Assembly: GCA_964017155.1 (NCBI GenBank)
Contig: OZ024863.1
Span: 37,732,038 to 37,796,037 of the forward strand
Direction of reading: 5' to 3'
Length of the DNA stretch: 64,000 bases
Origin: Oasisia sp. SBJ-2009
Lineage: Eukaryota; Annelida; Polychaeta; Sabellida; Siboglinidae
Positions 23,940 through 36,790 of the stretch are shown piece by piece. The first letter of the stretch is position 1. Each line of letters opens with the position of its first letter. The notes beneath the pieces were generated by a model that saw nothing but the letters and a program-made list of their open reading frames with translations, made no database searches and was not told the origin of the DNA. Both the position numbers and the translations under genes were made by a program.

Positions 23940-25051
23940 CAAATACACTGTTTTAACATAGTTCAAATTTATTATATCAGATTTGAGAAACTTCAAATTT
24001 GTATTAAAAATCAGAAAGTGAAGCTAATATTTATACATAATTATTGTGTATTTGCACTGAAGTGTAAGCCTGAACAACGTACTTTCCACAAATCGCAGGG
24101 TAACAATCACTGTAAGCTAGCGACATGTTTAAGTAAATTATGTGTAGTACGCGTGAAAACTACACAACTTCTGAAATCTGAATGGGATCTTGTCATTTAC
24201 ATTCGTATGGAGTCTACAACTAAGAGTACGAGTCAGACTATGCATGTTGAGTGCTGTAGTACTACATACTGGCGATGGTAGTGCCAAGGAACAAACTTCT
24301 GCGTCAGCATCAAGGCAGTACACTGTGTCTTCCCACCTTTCCACCTAGCACCTAACCACCCTTGTCCTGGGGTGCCAGTAATTGACCACTTTATTTGGGC
24401 AGATTCATGACTTTGTTACGATGTCACATGTTAGAACTGGTGTATGTTTGGCTGGGTCACCAGCTAACGTGTTACCATAAATATACTGCGGCTAGCGGAG
24501 TCTGGGCAGTATTTGTAGTTTAACAGCGGTTTTGTTTTCGTAACTGGAATTTTGAATGTCATTTCAGCAATTTGTATGGTGTGTCTTCTCTACAACGTGG
24601 AGATATCTCTTGATAGAATAGAAGCTTAGAATGTTGACTCTGGATATTTTGGCGATAAACATTTCGTTTGTAGAGAAATATTTTGTTGTTGGAGTTTTCA
24701 GTAGATAGTGCATTGAAACCATAGTCCAGTATACTGTACATAGTTTACATACATATGTAGGTGACATAATTGCATACAGCCATTTTGGCAATGCAAAGGT
24801 CTAACCAATCCATGTTTGAGTTAGCTAATAACCACTGCTGTGATGTGGTGGATAGACCAAATTGACCCAGACAGTGCATTCAGATCGTGCTGTGATTCCA
24901 CTCTGCCCTAAAACACACCTCGTTAGTGACGTTGTGTGCCTGTACACATTGTGGTGGCTGTTTCACGATGTAATTGCAGTTTTTAGTAGAGCGCCAACCA
25001 TTTCATGTCACCGTTCCTGATGCTAGTTGAGCATTCTGTGATGTTGTGAAG
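23937..25051. other. Non-coding DNA
   Basis: Nothing recognised. The 145-codon frame ending at 24281 begins in the TA array and has no resemblance to a known family. Confidence 0.45.
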
Positions 25052-25096
25052 CCTAGACAGTCTAGACACTCTAGGCAGTCTAGACAGTCTAGACAG
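25052..25096. repeat. TCTAGACAG short tandem repeat
   Basis: Five units of 9-10 bp (TCTAGACAG with variants) directly upstream of the tRNA-headed SINE. Confidence 0.8.
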
Positions 25097-25405
25097 TAGG
25101 GTGCAGTGGCTCAGGGGTAGAGCTTCGCACACTCGACTAAGAGAACCCGGGTTTGAATCCTCTGCTGCGGTGTTGAAACCGTGGGCAAGTTTTTTTCAAT
25201 CTACATTGTTCCAGTTCACTCAGCTGTATGAATGAGTACCTGGCTGTAGAAAGTAGTGGATATTTGTGCGAGCAGCCTTCGTGCATTGATTGCAGCGTGG
25301 CTGGATGCTTCCCAAAGAAGTTGAGATGGTATTAGAATGAATAGGTCTGCCACGGAAGTAAAGTTTTGAGCAGTACTGAGGACTGGATACGGCACCATAT
25401 AAGAA
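25097..25405 (+). mobile_element. tRNA-derived SINE with conserved central domain
   Basis: A tRNA-like head has an A box (TGGCTCAGGGGTAGAGC) and B box (GGGTTTGAATCC), the internal promoter of RNA polymerase III. After it comes GGGCAAGTTTTTTTC, then GTTCACTCAGCTGTATGAAT and GAGTACCTGGC, which resembles the central domain seen in many mollusc and other invertebrate SINEs (Nin-like, from memory). The 3' end (GATACGGCACCATATAAGAAC) resembles LINE-derived tails. The head does not fold as a clean functional tRNA. Confidence 0.75.
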
Positions 25406-26079
25406 CTTACTTTTGTTTACTTTTTATAGTGTGTGGACGTCAGTCCTGGTTGAAGTGATGGACACTGGTGGTCACTGTAGACCTATTGACCACTATTCAT
25501 GTTCTTTTCTTTAGTTTTTAATGTGGATAACAATAGCTTATTTATAGTTATGTATACATATACATATGTACTTGTTGTGGCATGGTCATGCGCTAGCAAC
25601 ATGATAACATCTTATTTATCAGGAGACTCCTTGAACATTTATTTTCTGATATCGTTTCACTTTGCTGGGACAGACATGATTACGTAAGAGTTGAATACTG
25701 GAGGAATTCTCTGAATGTTCAGCTTGGCTCATGGGCCGGAGGTGTGATTAGCTGGTGTCGAACTAACAAGAGTAGACAATTAGCTGTAGAGTTGGTAGAA
25801 CCCTTCTTACCCCTGGGTACAGACACCTGCCACCACTGTCTGGGCTGTATGTCTGGGAACTACCGGGGGTACGTACAAGGATCATAGAGATATCTCTGGG
25901 GGGTGTTAATGTTGATTACACTGAACCTTTAGATTCATGTGGTGTAACTTTGATACAGAATTATTGTCGGATTTCTCTATGTTGTGTCATATGTCTGAAA
26001 GAGCACGATCGAATGAATGCTGCAGTCTTTCATGGCAACTTTCAACAGGCTGCTCGGTGCGAGATCAGGAAGTGGGAAG
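25406..26079. other. Non-coding DNA
   Basis: Nothing recognised. Confidence 0.4.
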
Positions 26080-26246
26080 TGAACAGGGAGGGGGGACTAC
26101 AATGGGGAAATGAACAGGGAGGAGCGGGGACTACAATGGGGAAATGAACAGGGAGGAGGGGGGACTACAATGGGGAAATGAACAGGGAGGAGCGGGGACT
26201 ACAATGGGGAAATGAACAGGGAGGAGCGGGGACTACAATGGGGAAA
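26080..26246. repeat. 34-bp minisatellite
   Basis: About five units of GAACAGGGAGGAGCGGGGAC followed by TACAATGGGGAAAT. Small differences (GGAGGGGGG versus GGAGCGGGG) mark older units. A GAC/TAC trinucleotide stretch follows. Confidence 0.9.
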
Positions 26247-26479
26247 CAAGTGTGAACTGGGCAGTATCTGTGATTACGACTACTACGACGACGACTACTA
26301 CTAACATTGTTATGTAAAGAAACAAATGTTGTGTTGTGTTAATGTAAATTTCTACCATGCAAATTTCCCATTTCAGACCATTAAAGGTTATTGTATCGTT
26401 TTGTGTCTTATCGATAACTCTACACGTTGGATACGGTCGGGAACATAGTCTGTGGTTGAAATGATTTCAGCCACCGTCA

Positions 26480-26850
26480 GTTGCCCCTCAATAGTCGTGT
26501 GATGTATGGGCCGTGCGCCATGGGGAGGATTGCTAATTCATCCCACTTCTTGCCTGCTGTTTGGTGCCTTCTTGTCGCCCTTCCGACTCCCAGGTGTACC
26601 CCATCGCAGGCCACGGGGACCGGGAATGAGCCGAAGGTATGCAGACACTTCCCTGGAGGGGAGGAAGGCTCCGACAGCCTCCTCCCGCTAGACGTACCCA
26701 GGTGCAGGGAGGGACTGGGCAGACAGCGGTGTGGTGTGAACGCCCGCGGCGTTGTGATAATCAATAAAAAGACAATGAGTCTACAGTCGGCTGTCTCGGC
26801 TCGGCTGGCGGGAACATCCGATGTCCTCACCGCCATCGCTTCGTAATTAA
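26480..26850. other. GC-richer segment with open frames on both strands, not recognised
   Basis: Frames of about 120 codons are open on both strands (26481-26846 + and 26477-26836 -). Neither resembles a known family, and the overlap on both strands suggests base composition rather than coding. An exon or promoter cannot be excluded. Confidence 0.3.
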
Positions 26851-27094
26851 ACCTCCTTCAGAGGGAGGGACGGTGTCCTGTATATAGGGAGTTGTTCTTT
26901 GTAGTGGTGGCGTAATGTGGCTGAATCGTGGGATGTTGTGTGTGGCATGCCACTCTCTCGTTACCAATCAACTGCGGTTTAAAGGCGGGGTTCCAGTAAC
27001 TGGTAACTTCCAACGGGAAGCTTCTTTAGGGTCTAAGTAATCCCAGGAAGCTTGTTACCTGTATACCCCTGGAATTGGCAACCATATATAGTCG

Positions 27095-27400
27095 ATGGTG
27101 CTGGTATTGGCATCCACATTTGCCACTCAGCAGGTATTGGCATCAAAATTTGATGTTGTAAAGGCACTGCCCACTACATCTACCATATCACTGGCATTGG
27201 CATCAATATTCACCATACCACTGACACAGTTTACTATACAGTGTGGTTTGGCTTCCTTATTCACCATACCGCTGACACTATCTTGTCTACCACAAGCTAT
27301 GACATCCACATTTGTCATAATGTAGATGTTACCATTGCCATTCACCATGAATCCACCACATTTACCATACCGCTACCATTGGCATCCACCACCTCTATAC
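27095..27400. repeat. Degenerate short-period repeat (GGTATTGGCATCCAC-like)
   Basis: Recurring motifs such as TGGCATC, TTCACCATACC and CATTGGCATC at irregular spacing of 15-40 bp, so an old minisatellite. Confidence 0.6.
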
Positions 27401-27745
27401 CGGTGCCACTGAGACATGTAGCTTTGACCTTTCTGACCGCTGTTCCGTGTGCAATCTGCCATTCCCGGCATGTTGCAAGTGATGCTGTATAATGTTAATA
27501 TGTATACACGTTGCATGTACCCGACAGTGACAGTGAATGCTGAGTGACGCCACTAACTCAGTGAGCAGACAGGCCGGCCTAACAACATTACTGAGACTGC
27601 GCTCATTTGCCTTCAGAACAACCAGTGACCAGCTACAGAATTTGTGCTGTTGGAGTGCAGAGTGACGGCCCACGTTTTGTTGACCTTAGTTTCAGTTTCA
27701 CACACCACTGCTTGCTCTGTCTCTCTGTCACATCTGCCAGTGCTT

Positions 27746-28115
27746 CAATTAAATTTTACAATTAAAATTTACAGTTAAAATTTAACATTTCCCATAACGA
27801 GCTATCATTCAAATATACCATTATAATTTACCATAACAAAATTATCATTAACATTTACCATTAACATTTGCCAATAAAATCTACCATTAACATTTACCAT
27901 TACAATTTTTTAAAACAAAATAACATTTACATTAAAATTTACCTTCAAATCTACCATTAACATTTACCATTACAATTTACCATAAAATTAACATTTACCA
28001 CTAAAATTTTCCATTCATATTTACCATTCAAATCTACCATTACAATATAACATAAAACAATTACCATTAACCATTCAAATCTACCATTAACATTTACCAT
28101 TGTAATTCACCATTC
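27746..28115. repeat. Degenerate ACCATTAACATTT repeat
   Basis: About 370 bp built from 12-14-bp units like TTTACCATTAACA, AT-rich and strongly diverged. Confidence 0.85.
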
Positions 28116-29155
28116 AAACTATGAACCCAGATGTTTCTTGACCATGAAGAGAGAGGACAGTAACAGTCTTATGCTGCATACGTCCATTGATACCCACTGT
28201 CCCGTACTCACCTTAATAACAGACACTGACCAAAAGAGCACAACTAGCCAAGGTTAGCCTTCTGGTTCTAGATCATTTGTGTTGTAACAAGCCACGGCCG
28301 GTCCCAGGACACACACATTGATTTCCCAAGACACATACAGACCGTGGCGATCACTTGAGATAGTTGGCAATAAACTGGCAGTGAGCGTCCAGTGTGATGT
28401 AATTGCCCATGATCCATTGTCTTGTGGCCACAGCGAGCATCTAGAAAAGAACAGCATACCAAATTCTGCACGGTGCCCAAGGTATCCGTTTCAGTTCCAC
28501 ATAGCCGATTCCAGCGATCACGGATTTTTCCAAGTATTGCGACAGTGTAATTTTTCAACATCTAGTAGCATTGGCAGATGTCCATACGTCCATTTCCAGT
28601 GGACCAATGAGGGTAATCATTATAAAATGAAGTTGTTTGGCCCCTGATTTTACCATTTGCGTTGATTTGTTTACGAAAATCAGTTGGAAGTTGTAATAAG
28701 AAATGACATGTCGTGTTTTAAGAAAATGTGTCGGATGCCAGTGTAAGCAACAACAATAGTGAAAGTGAGTCATGTCATGTGGCTATTTTGTTTTCGGAAA
28801 GAAATAGAAAGTGATCTGTAATTTCAAGAAATGTATTATTTACTAGGTGACATTTGACTATTGAGCACCGAAAAATAGAAGTTTAGAATGGTGTGCAAGT
28901 CTCAAATGATGTTTTGCAATTCTTTGAAGTCAGTGCAATTTTGGCTGGCTGGCTCTGAAACAGGTAAAATACATTATCCACTGTAAATAGAGATGCCATT
29001 AAATGTTGCCCTTACATAATAATCATAATAAAGTGAGGTCATGAATAGAACCGAGAGCCACCTACTCCAAGTGAGAGCATTCGTGATGGTTAGTCCTGTA
29101 TTCCACCCAATGTTTTTGCACCAGCAATCGCAGCAACTATGTTGGTTTTTGTAGA
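28116..29155. other. Non-coding DNA
   Basis: No recognised element. A 109-codon frame at 28318-28647 has overlapping frames on the other strand and no family resemblance. Confidence 0.4.
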
Positions 29156-29159
29156 TTGG

Positions 29160-29270
29160 ATAATTGGGCTGATTCCCTTGCATAGGCACCAGGTAGACGG
29201 GTCCAAACCCGTTTAGGGCCTCTTCCAAAAGACACAGGGATTCAGTGAGGGGTGAGTTACATCACCCACG
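29160..29270 (+). repeat. SINE-like relic with CTTCC(G/A)AAAGACAC core, copy 2
   Basis: CATAGGCACCAGGTAGACGG, then CCTCTTCCAAAAGACACAGG and GAGGGGTGAG, parallel to 33690-33760. Confidence 0.5.
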
Positions 29271-32189
29271 TCCTGTTTCCTAGCTGACATTCCTAGATAC
29301 TTGTGCTGTTTCAATTCGAGCGAATGTGATGTAATTAACATAACAATAGTGTCCTGAGTCTACGCACAAGGACACCAGACATGTCACGTGGCAACTCAAT
29401 TAATCACCTTGTGACGGCCTCAGTGTCAGCCATTGATTTTCACGTTTGTGAACGTTCTCTTCTGCGGTGTGTGATTTCCTTACACTGAAAACAGGCCCAC
29501 TTGTTTTCAACCAACTTTGAAGCTTGTCTCTCTCAATGTTGATCAAGTGATATCATCTTTATTCGATTTTTTGTCTGGTTTGTCATTTCATTGCCTGGTG
29601 CCAGTGAAAATGTGTCAATTGAAACAAATGTTCGTTAGGTGTTTGTGTATGTGTGTTCACAAGGATGTCATAGATACGTTTTCATGTACAAATTACAACT
29701 CTCGTACAACATTTTATTGGTGGGTGAGGGAGTCGACAAACCAGTGCTGAATGCATGTATTTGTTAACATTGATTTCAAAAAAGAAAAACAGAAAGCCTG
29801 CATGTGAACACACAAACACATATACTGTTTGGTGTGACTTTGTGGATGTATTAGGAGCCTAACCGTGAAATAGACAGGTAGATAGATGGAGGAATAGATA
29901 GTGTGTTTATTTTCCCAGTATTTCTCAAGAACTAATACAGACTAGTAATACAAATAAAGTAACTGTATAATGCAGAAGTTGTGAAAATGAATGTAGTGCA
30001 ATATATATTATTAAGACTAGCACATAGTCACTAACATAGGAGCCAGACGTAGCAACTCATAATTAGTCAAGCTCACATGTGGGTCCACGTGGCAGTAACA
30101 TTTCATGAGAAGAATCAGCCAGAAAGTGTGTGATGAGAGAAGGCATTACTTACCCACTGTCAGTGCCTATTCTTGACCAGTTGACCACCTGTTGACCACA
30201 TCCCTCATAGACACTGAAAACAAAATGAATCGCAGGACACAGAATCTCATTCATGGTACTCACACAATGTCATAGTCAATAGTGATATGGCTTTCAGGTT
30301 GTAATCAAGAACATTTTGCAATTAAATAAATCTAGGGAATTTTTAAGTAGGATAACGAGCTAAGAAAAAACAAGTCATTTACTGAATCAGTTGTTTAACC
30401 ATTAATTAATTAATATTTTGGGGGATTGTTTTGGTATGCTATATACATATTCACACAACACAAAAAACATATATTTGAAGAAAAAAATATTGGGGTTCAA
30501 GTTATCAAAAAAGGGTTTGTGACTTTATTGAGGTTTCTGTTTGTATCAAGGTGCCTTATTTAGACATACAGTGTGTATATCCAACAATAATTTAACAATG
30601 AGAGTTACACTGTGCAATGAAGGGTTAATTTAAGGAGATTTTTCAAAATTCCGAAGTCGCCATCATGTCACAGAGGACACTATTTCGGAGACACACTGGC
30701 ATCACACACATATACATAACACTTGCTTAGTTTGGAAAGTGTGTTACACCAGGAGGAGTTGGTTTCTTTTTGTGCTGCACACTGCAGATCGAACTAGTCC
30801 ATGGCATCCCTGTGTGTTTACACAGGGGGCTAACATTACACGAGACACCTGTTCTCCGGCATACGCAGCTGTCCGGAGTGGAGTGGCTCCACGTGGTAGG
30901 CAGGCTAACACTGGCTCCACCACCAGCTCCGGCCTATGTCTGTAATGTCAGCCCTGAACTCAGCTGTTACCTACGTATAGCTACAGAAGTGTGTGTTTCT
31001 ATATGTGTGTGGCTGTCCCACGTGGCTTCCTCTGTCAGGGCTATTTATGATACCTTATATATAAGATGCTTCCGCCCCATCTCTTATGTCGGTACGGAGG
31101 CTGAAGCCTCTCAACCACTTGTGCAACATCAGTCATTTTGTGCTCTTCTTCTTCTTCCATATACTGGACTGGGCTCTTTGCAGGCGTTATTAAAGTCCAA
31201 TCGAAGCTTGTGTGCTTGGGGGGGAGCGATATATGCTCTCTTAAAACTGTTAATATAAAACAAAATTTATATTAAAACGTTAATAAAAATGTATTATTAT
31301 GATGTACTGTACCTTGTGGTCTTTAGTTTAAAACGAGGTTTGCTTCCTATCTAACGCATCGCACCAGTCTTTCAGTTTTGGAGACAGTATTATTTGCGGT
31401 ATTCACATTTCTGCAAATATTTATTGTTTAATGGTTGTGTTCACATCGTTATCAATTGTTCAGTTCACTCAGCTTGATAAATTTGTACTGGACATTTTCC
31501 CCAGTGATATTATTCTTGGCATTTATAGTTCAGGAATGTTGCAATGAACTGTTATTTCTATAGTACTTAGATATTCTAGACCATTCTCCTTGCGGGTTTA
31601 TGGCACACTATGTTTCTAGTAAACACAGCATATCTAAAATTGCAGCTTACTGTGACAGTAATTACTGATTAAATTGTATTGTCTTGTTGAAAAAGAACTG
31701 CAGAAATTATTATGTAAAATGTGGAAGATTTCCTGAATTATCCTCATCGTCATTGGCAACCATGAAGTTTATTTTAGTCTTATGCAAGTCCTTATGTAAC
31801 ATAAAACACTGTTTCCCTAAATCGTTGTAGCATGGGGTATATGTCGTCATACTTTCTGTTGCCTTGGTTCGGTAGCCGCCAGGTGGGAGAAATGCCAACT
31901 ACAGCTGGTTGAAGGGGACCAAATGAACGTAAATAGAAACGATTTGGCCCAAATTCAGCCAGCTACAGCGTAACATCGCAGTGCCGTCACATCCCCCCCT
32001 ATCATAAAACTTCTTTATATACAGCCGAAGACACAGGTCACTTGTGATTTCTTCATTATGTGGTCTAACACCTTTTGTATAAAACTGAAAACATATTTGC
32101 TTGAAATTGCTATTCCACCATAAGTTTTCGGCGGTTCCATGCTCCATTGACAACCTTTGCCTGTCCCCGTGTATGATTAGCCACATGAT
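29271..32189. other. Non-coding DNA
   Basis: No gene recognised. A 162-codon open frame at 30770-31258 lacks any family resemblance and has no supported start or splice context. Confidence 0.4.
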
Positions 32190-32270
32190 TTTGTTTGTTG
32201 CACCTCTGAGCTTGACCTTGTTAAGGATATAGGCGCTATATAGAAGTTTTACAATATTATTATTATTTAA
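32190..32270 (+). repeat. Retroposon 3'-tail-like sequence
   Basis: GAGCTTGACCTTGTTAAGGA, then ATAGGCGCTATATAGAAGTT followed by ATTATTATTATT. The GCGCTATATA motif with an ATT-rich tail is typical of 3' ends of CR1/L2-type retroposons and the SINEs that share them. Confidence 0.5.
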
Positions 32271-33654
32271 ACACACAGTTCATATAAGATTTGCAAAAAA
32301 AACTTTTGAAGTTACCATTTTTTAAATGTGTTTCTTTACCCATTTATGAGAATAACTGTACCACCTTTAAAATTGCATTGTTAAAAAATTTAGTAATACC
32401 TGAACCAGCTTTATTAAAGATTAATATTTTGTAAATAAATCAAATAATGTCTGAACTAACTTAAACATTTCAGTTCTACTTCTATGCAATTCTCGCAATA
32501 CCTGAAAGAGCTTTAGAAGTCGTGATTTCCGCCGAGGTTCGCCAGTTGGCGAGCAGTCGTGGAGGGTGACCTATACCACAGAAGACAAAACAATAGCCGT
32601 CCGTAAAGAGACGGAACAGACCTTGCATGTCTGGCAGCAGTATTCCGCCACAATCAATGCTCCATGTTGATTTTATGCATTGTTAGCAAGCCAGTTGATT
32701 CCACTGAGCTTTGCGGTGAGACTCGGGCAGGGCCGGTTGAATTTTTCAAGTGATTATTACAGCAGAGCTGTTCTCTGAGCCTTGTGATGGACTTGTCTTC
32801 AAAGTCCTCGCACGTCGATTTTCTTGAGGACGTCGCAAGATTTGCCGCCAGGTGGCGTTGAGTGTTGTCCTGCAGTATTGACAAGTCAAATTTGTGGCAT
32901 TGTTTTTCATAGCCTGTTCAATTCTACATTGTGCGTAATTGTGGTTACGTATGTTAAGTCATTCTTGTGTGGTAGTGCTTACGATACTATTTCGTTTGAT
33001 CGCACGTCGACTGCATAAGAGGAATGAATTTATTTTATGTTAACAAAAACTATTTGCAGAACTGTATATGTTGCTACATGTCAAACTCTGTGATATAACA
33101 CATAGTTGACACAGTCCATTTCATATTTAATATCCTATTTACCGCCAGAGGTAGTTTAATTTAGTTTTGCAAACAGAACTTTTTTTATTTTGCTTACTCA
33201 TCAAAGATATTTGAGAAGACATTTTACACTTAGATGTTTAATTCGTCAAGCTGTTGTGTACTTTAACAAGTGCCAACCAATGATGTGATTTGCATGACAG
33301 ATTTATCAATGAATCCTCTCTTTCATTGGAATTACTTCAATTATTAATGCAATGTTTGTGTCATGACTGGGGCATGGGGTGGGGTCATACCATGCACACG
33401 ATTGTTCTACACCATATAGAATACAGAAATAACTTGCTCGTTTGAAAATAATTCCACAGACTTCTCGGGGGCATGTTAAATATATCCTGGCCCAGAGAGG
33501 AAATGGATCGCAGTCGTATCTCCACTGTACTGAAGGGTTCTATTACCAGATGTTACGCATGTGTATTATTATCACAATTGTTACTTCAAGAAAGGCCACG
33601 TAAGACTGACTGGTGTGACAGCAATATGGAATGACGACGAATGGCGTTTGAAGC
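32271..33654. other. Non-coding DNA
   Basis: Nothing recognised. Confidence 0.4.
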
Positions 33655-33770
33655 AGGTTCTTAGGTGGGGTCTTTTACTTCCCCTGACATAGACACCAGA
33701 TAGAAGGGATCACCAGGTTTTAGTGTCTCTTCCGAAAGACACAGGCAAATGTGGGGTGAATGAAATTGCC
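33655..33770 (+). repeat. SINE-like relic with CTTCCGAAAGACAC core, copy 3
   Basis: CATAGACACCAGATAGAAGG, then GTGTCTCTTCCGAAAGACAC and GTGGGGTGAATG. The core forms a 6-bp stem (GTGTCT/AGACAC). Confidence 0.5.
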
Positions 33771-34880
33771 TAAGTTTCGAAATGGCAGTAGGTGGGATTG
33801 AGGAATCAAGCTTTATGTTCTATCTTCAAATGTCTTTCTTGCTCACAACACAGTTTCCATCTACGTACATGTTGTAACATAACAGAATTGACAATACTTA
33901 CCAATCATGCTGCAGACCAGTTGCTATCACTAGAATTACATTTTCCTTCCGTTTGCTTTGGCTATATATAGTGTACATGGGTTCCTGGTTCTTATCATAG
34001 GGGAGATTAATGCAATACGCTGTAATTACATTCATGATATCATAGAGTCTGAGTTTGGACCATATCAGTAGAATTGCAGGGCAACAGTTGTTAAATTAAT
34101 TCATGAGTGTACATACATGTAAAATAACAGCAATATGATATATATTATTGTGCAATTATTGGTAGTAACTTACTGCGTACGTCACCAAACCATGATATAA
34201 CTAATTTAAAGTGGTGGAAGTGATCGACATTCTAATGATAGTAATAAAGACAGAATAATGTTAATACAATGAAATAACCTTTTAAAATACCATGTTATCC
34301 AAAATACCATGCAGTTAGAACATAGTTTTTTAATCAGTTTTAAGCTCCAGCAAAATTTCACAGCTGTATACATGTGGTTATGCATGACTATGTAAATCAC
34401 CATAAAACTGTTACACATCACCACATCATCTCTGGTGTAGATTGTTCCGTTATGCTCTGATTGTTTTTGGGTCGGATGGTCTCTTTGCTTCATTAGTTTG
34501 ACGATTTGCATTGATTACCATAAATAATATGGCTTCAGTTATTTTCGTTTTAAAATAGGCGTATTGCTTTTTGTGTTAAACAAAGTGCATTTTAACTGCA
34601 CAACATGTGCTTTTTCATGTAAGTAACTTTTAGTTTTTGTCGCCATTCTAGAAATTGATGCAGGTGTTTTTGATCTTAAGTCATAAGAGCGACTGGAAAC
34701 GGTTTGTGAACGTTGCAACGTGTTATTTGATCAAGAATGCTTGACAGTCATCATAAATAACATAGTTTTGTCACTGCTAAATTTAGAACAGAGCGCCTAA
34801 ATATATGAAGATGAAAATGAAACTGATTCATGCTACAGTGTAGGATTTCTTCTGGTCATTATACGCTGCATACGGTGAAG
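33771..34880. other. Non-coding DNA
   Basis: AT-rich; nothing recognised. Confidence 0.4.
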
Positions 34881-36790
34881 AGGGTAAACAACGATTTTTG
34901 GAGAGTACAGGGCATGTCAACCGACGGGTGAATGGGTGGCACACAGGGGGGTCCATAGCAACCATGGGAGGGGCAACTGACAAAAATCTCCTTACCGGCA
35001 AGCTTGACTGCCGCATGTTTTGCTAATGCCTGGTGGCGGACGCACTGCCCTGCTAGAAGCCATGTGTTGTCATAGGCCAGCTTTATAAGCTGTAGACCTC
35101 TGTGTGCGAAGCCGGTACATTTCTAGGCACCCGGCTATCGTTACCTTGGCCGTGTGCACGATAGATGGAACGGCCGCGCAGTTCCGTCCTGTGCTCCACC
35201 TCCCCCTGCTGTGTAAACCTATCCCGGCTGTGTGTGTATCAGTGAGGCTGGGCCGGCCGACTGCAGGTAGCGACACATCTGGTGGCCGGGGTGGCTGGAG
35301 GTGGCTGGCTGGCTGGCTACACGGCCACCACCGCCACTGCCAGTTCTAGGAAGATAGCCAGGCGGCGGCGGGCGGTGGGCGGCGATCGGTTGCCGGAGCA
35401 TATTTGGAAGGCATTCCTGCCAGCGTCAGTGTGACGGCAGCCGCCAGCCATCGCTTGTCTGTGATAGCCGAGAACACGTGTTACAAATATAAAACTGGCT
35501 GCGGGCCTCTCCAGTCGCACACGCAACTATGGCGATTACACGGCGATGTCGGGTCTCTTAACCCGAACCGCCAGCACCACCGTTGCCCGCACCGCACCGC
35601 ACTGCACTGCACCACCGGCTAAACATACTCCACTGGTGCTATCCTCGCCGTGGCTGAGCGTTTTAAATAATTTCGCACATAAGGGGCCTTGCAGAGAGCC
35701 GAGGGGAGGCGGCAATGTGGTCGTTGGCATTCCACGCCGGCCGTGCAGACAATGCATTACAATACTGCGGCGGATGGCAATTAATGCTCCCCACATCGTC
35801 TGGCCGCTGCCGCTGTATCGTCAACGTCCCAAGCCGGTTGAGCGGCCGCCAACTGAGCAGTCATATATTTAGCATTGGCACCAGTCCTGCCAGTTGCGAT
35901 CTTGCTCTCGCTGCGCCTCTATAGCCCTCGAACCGAGCTGCTAATGCCAGGTTTTGCATAATGATGCTGCGTTGCAGGGTGTGTGAGCCTCGTAGCAGCC
36001 AGTTTTATTTCATTGTTGTTGTATTTTGACATTGCCCTTGTTTCGTTGTGCTTGTGAGATGTTGCTGTGGTGCGAAGCAGTGTAAAATGCAGCGTAGTAG
36101 ACATTTCACCGTAATCACTCATGGTAAGGCACGCACGGTTGGGTCTGCACAACGATGTACATGCATTTGTGGATTTTGTTGCATTCACCTACTAATATCG
36201 TCGAGACATAAACCAGACCAACTCAGCAAACACCATTCTAGAAACATGTTCTCCAAGCGCCTAGATCAGCAGGGGAAAATTTGTAAAATCTACTTTCTCA
36301 CACATACATTACCTACCCCCATCGCATACTGCATCACTGCGTAAGCGTAAACGGTGATGGTTGCGATGTTGTTCATCGCAGTCCAACAACCAGGGTCGTC
36401 TCTGGCATCGTTCCTGTTTATCCATGACGCATGTGAGCCTGGGATGTGTGTTAGCTCCCACTGCTAGTGCGCAGTACAGGCTCTGTTCCAGCCGCCTACG
36501 TAGTTCCCGAGTTACCTGCCACCCGTCACGCACCAACACACGCCACATGACCTTTACAGTTCGCGTTGCACTCACATCCCAGTTGTAGATATATACATTT
36601 CCTGGTGTTCGTCAGTCAGACGTCGGACGAATCGATCCCAGTGTGGGTGCGTCCTAAAACAGCTCACTGTCCCTTGTAGGCTGATTGCTCCGATGCCAAC
36701 AGCGAGACTACAGCGAAGCGAAGGCCGTCGTTGTCTCGTGGCGACTGTACTGTAGTCACTGAGACGACGACGGCAGCCATTATAATTCCA
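34880..36790. promoter_or_regulatory. GC- and CpG-rich island, possible internal promoter or nested exon
   Basis: About 1.9 kb that is clearly richer in GC and CpG than its surroundings, most so at 35100-35900. Short open frames occur on both strands (up to 108 codons) without family resemblance. In animals such islands often mark promoters or 5' exons. Here it could be an alternative promoter, a nested gene's first exon or an enhancer. No TATA box or convincing exon was identified. Confidence 0.35.

Noticed and set aside
25097..25170. Functional tRNA gene
   Set aside because: A and B boxes are good but the acceptor and anticodon arms do not pair well, and a SINE body and tail follow directly.
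26477..26846. Protein-coding exon of about 120 codons
   Set aside because: Equally long frames occur on both strands in GC-rich DNA, with no family resemblance and no clear splice sites.
30770..31258. 162-codon gene
   Set aside because: No recognised domain, no convincing start or splice context, and composition like its non-coding neighbours.
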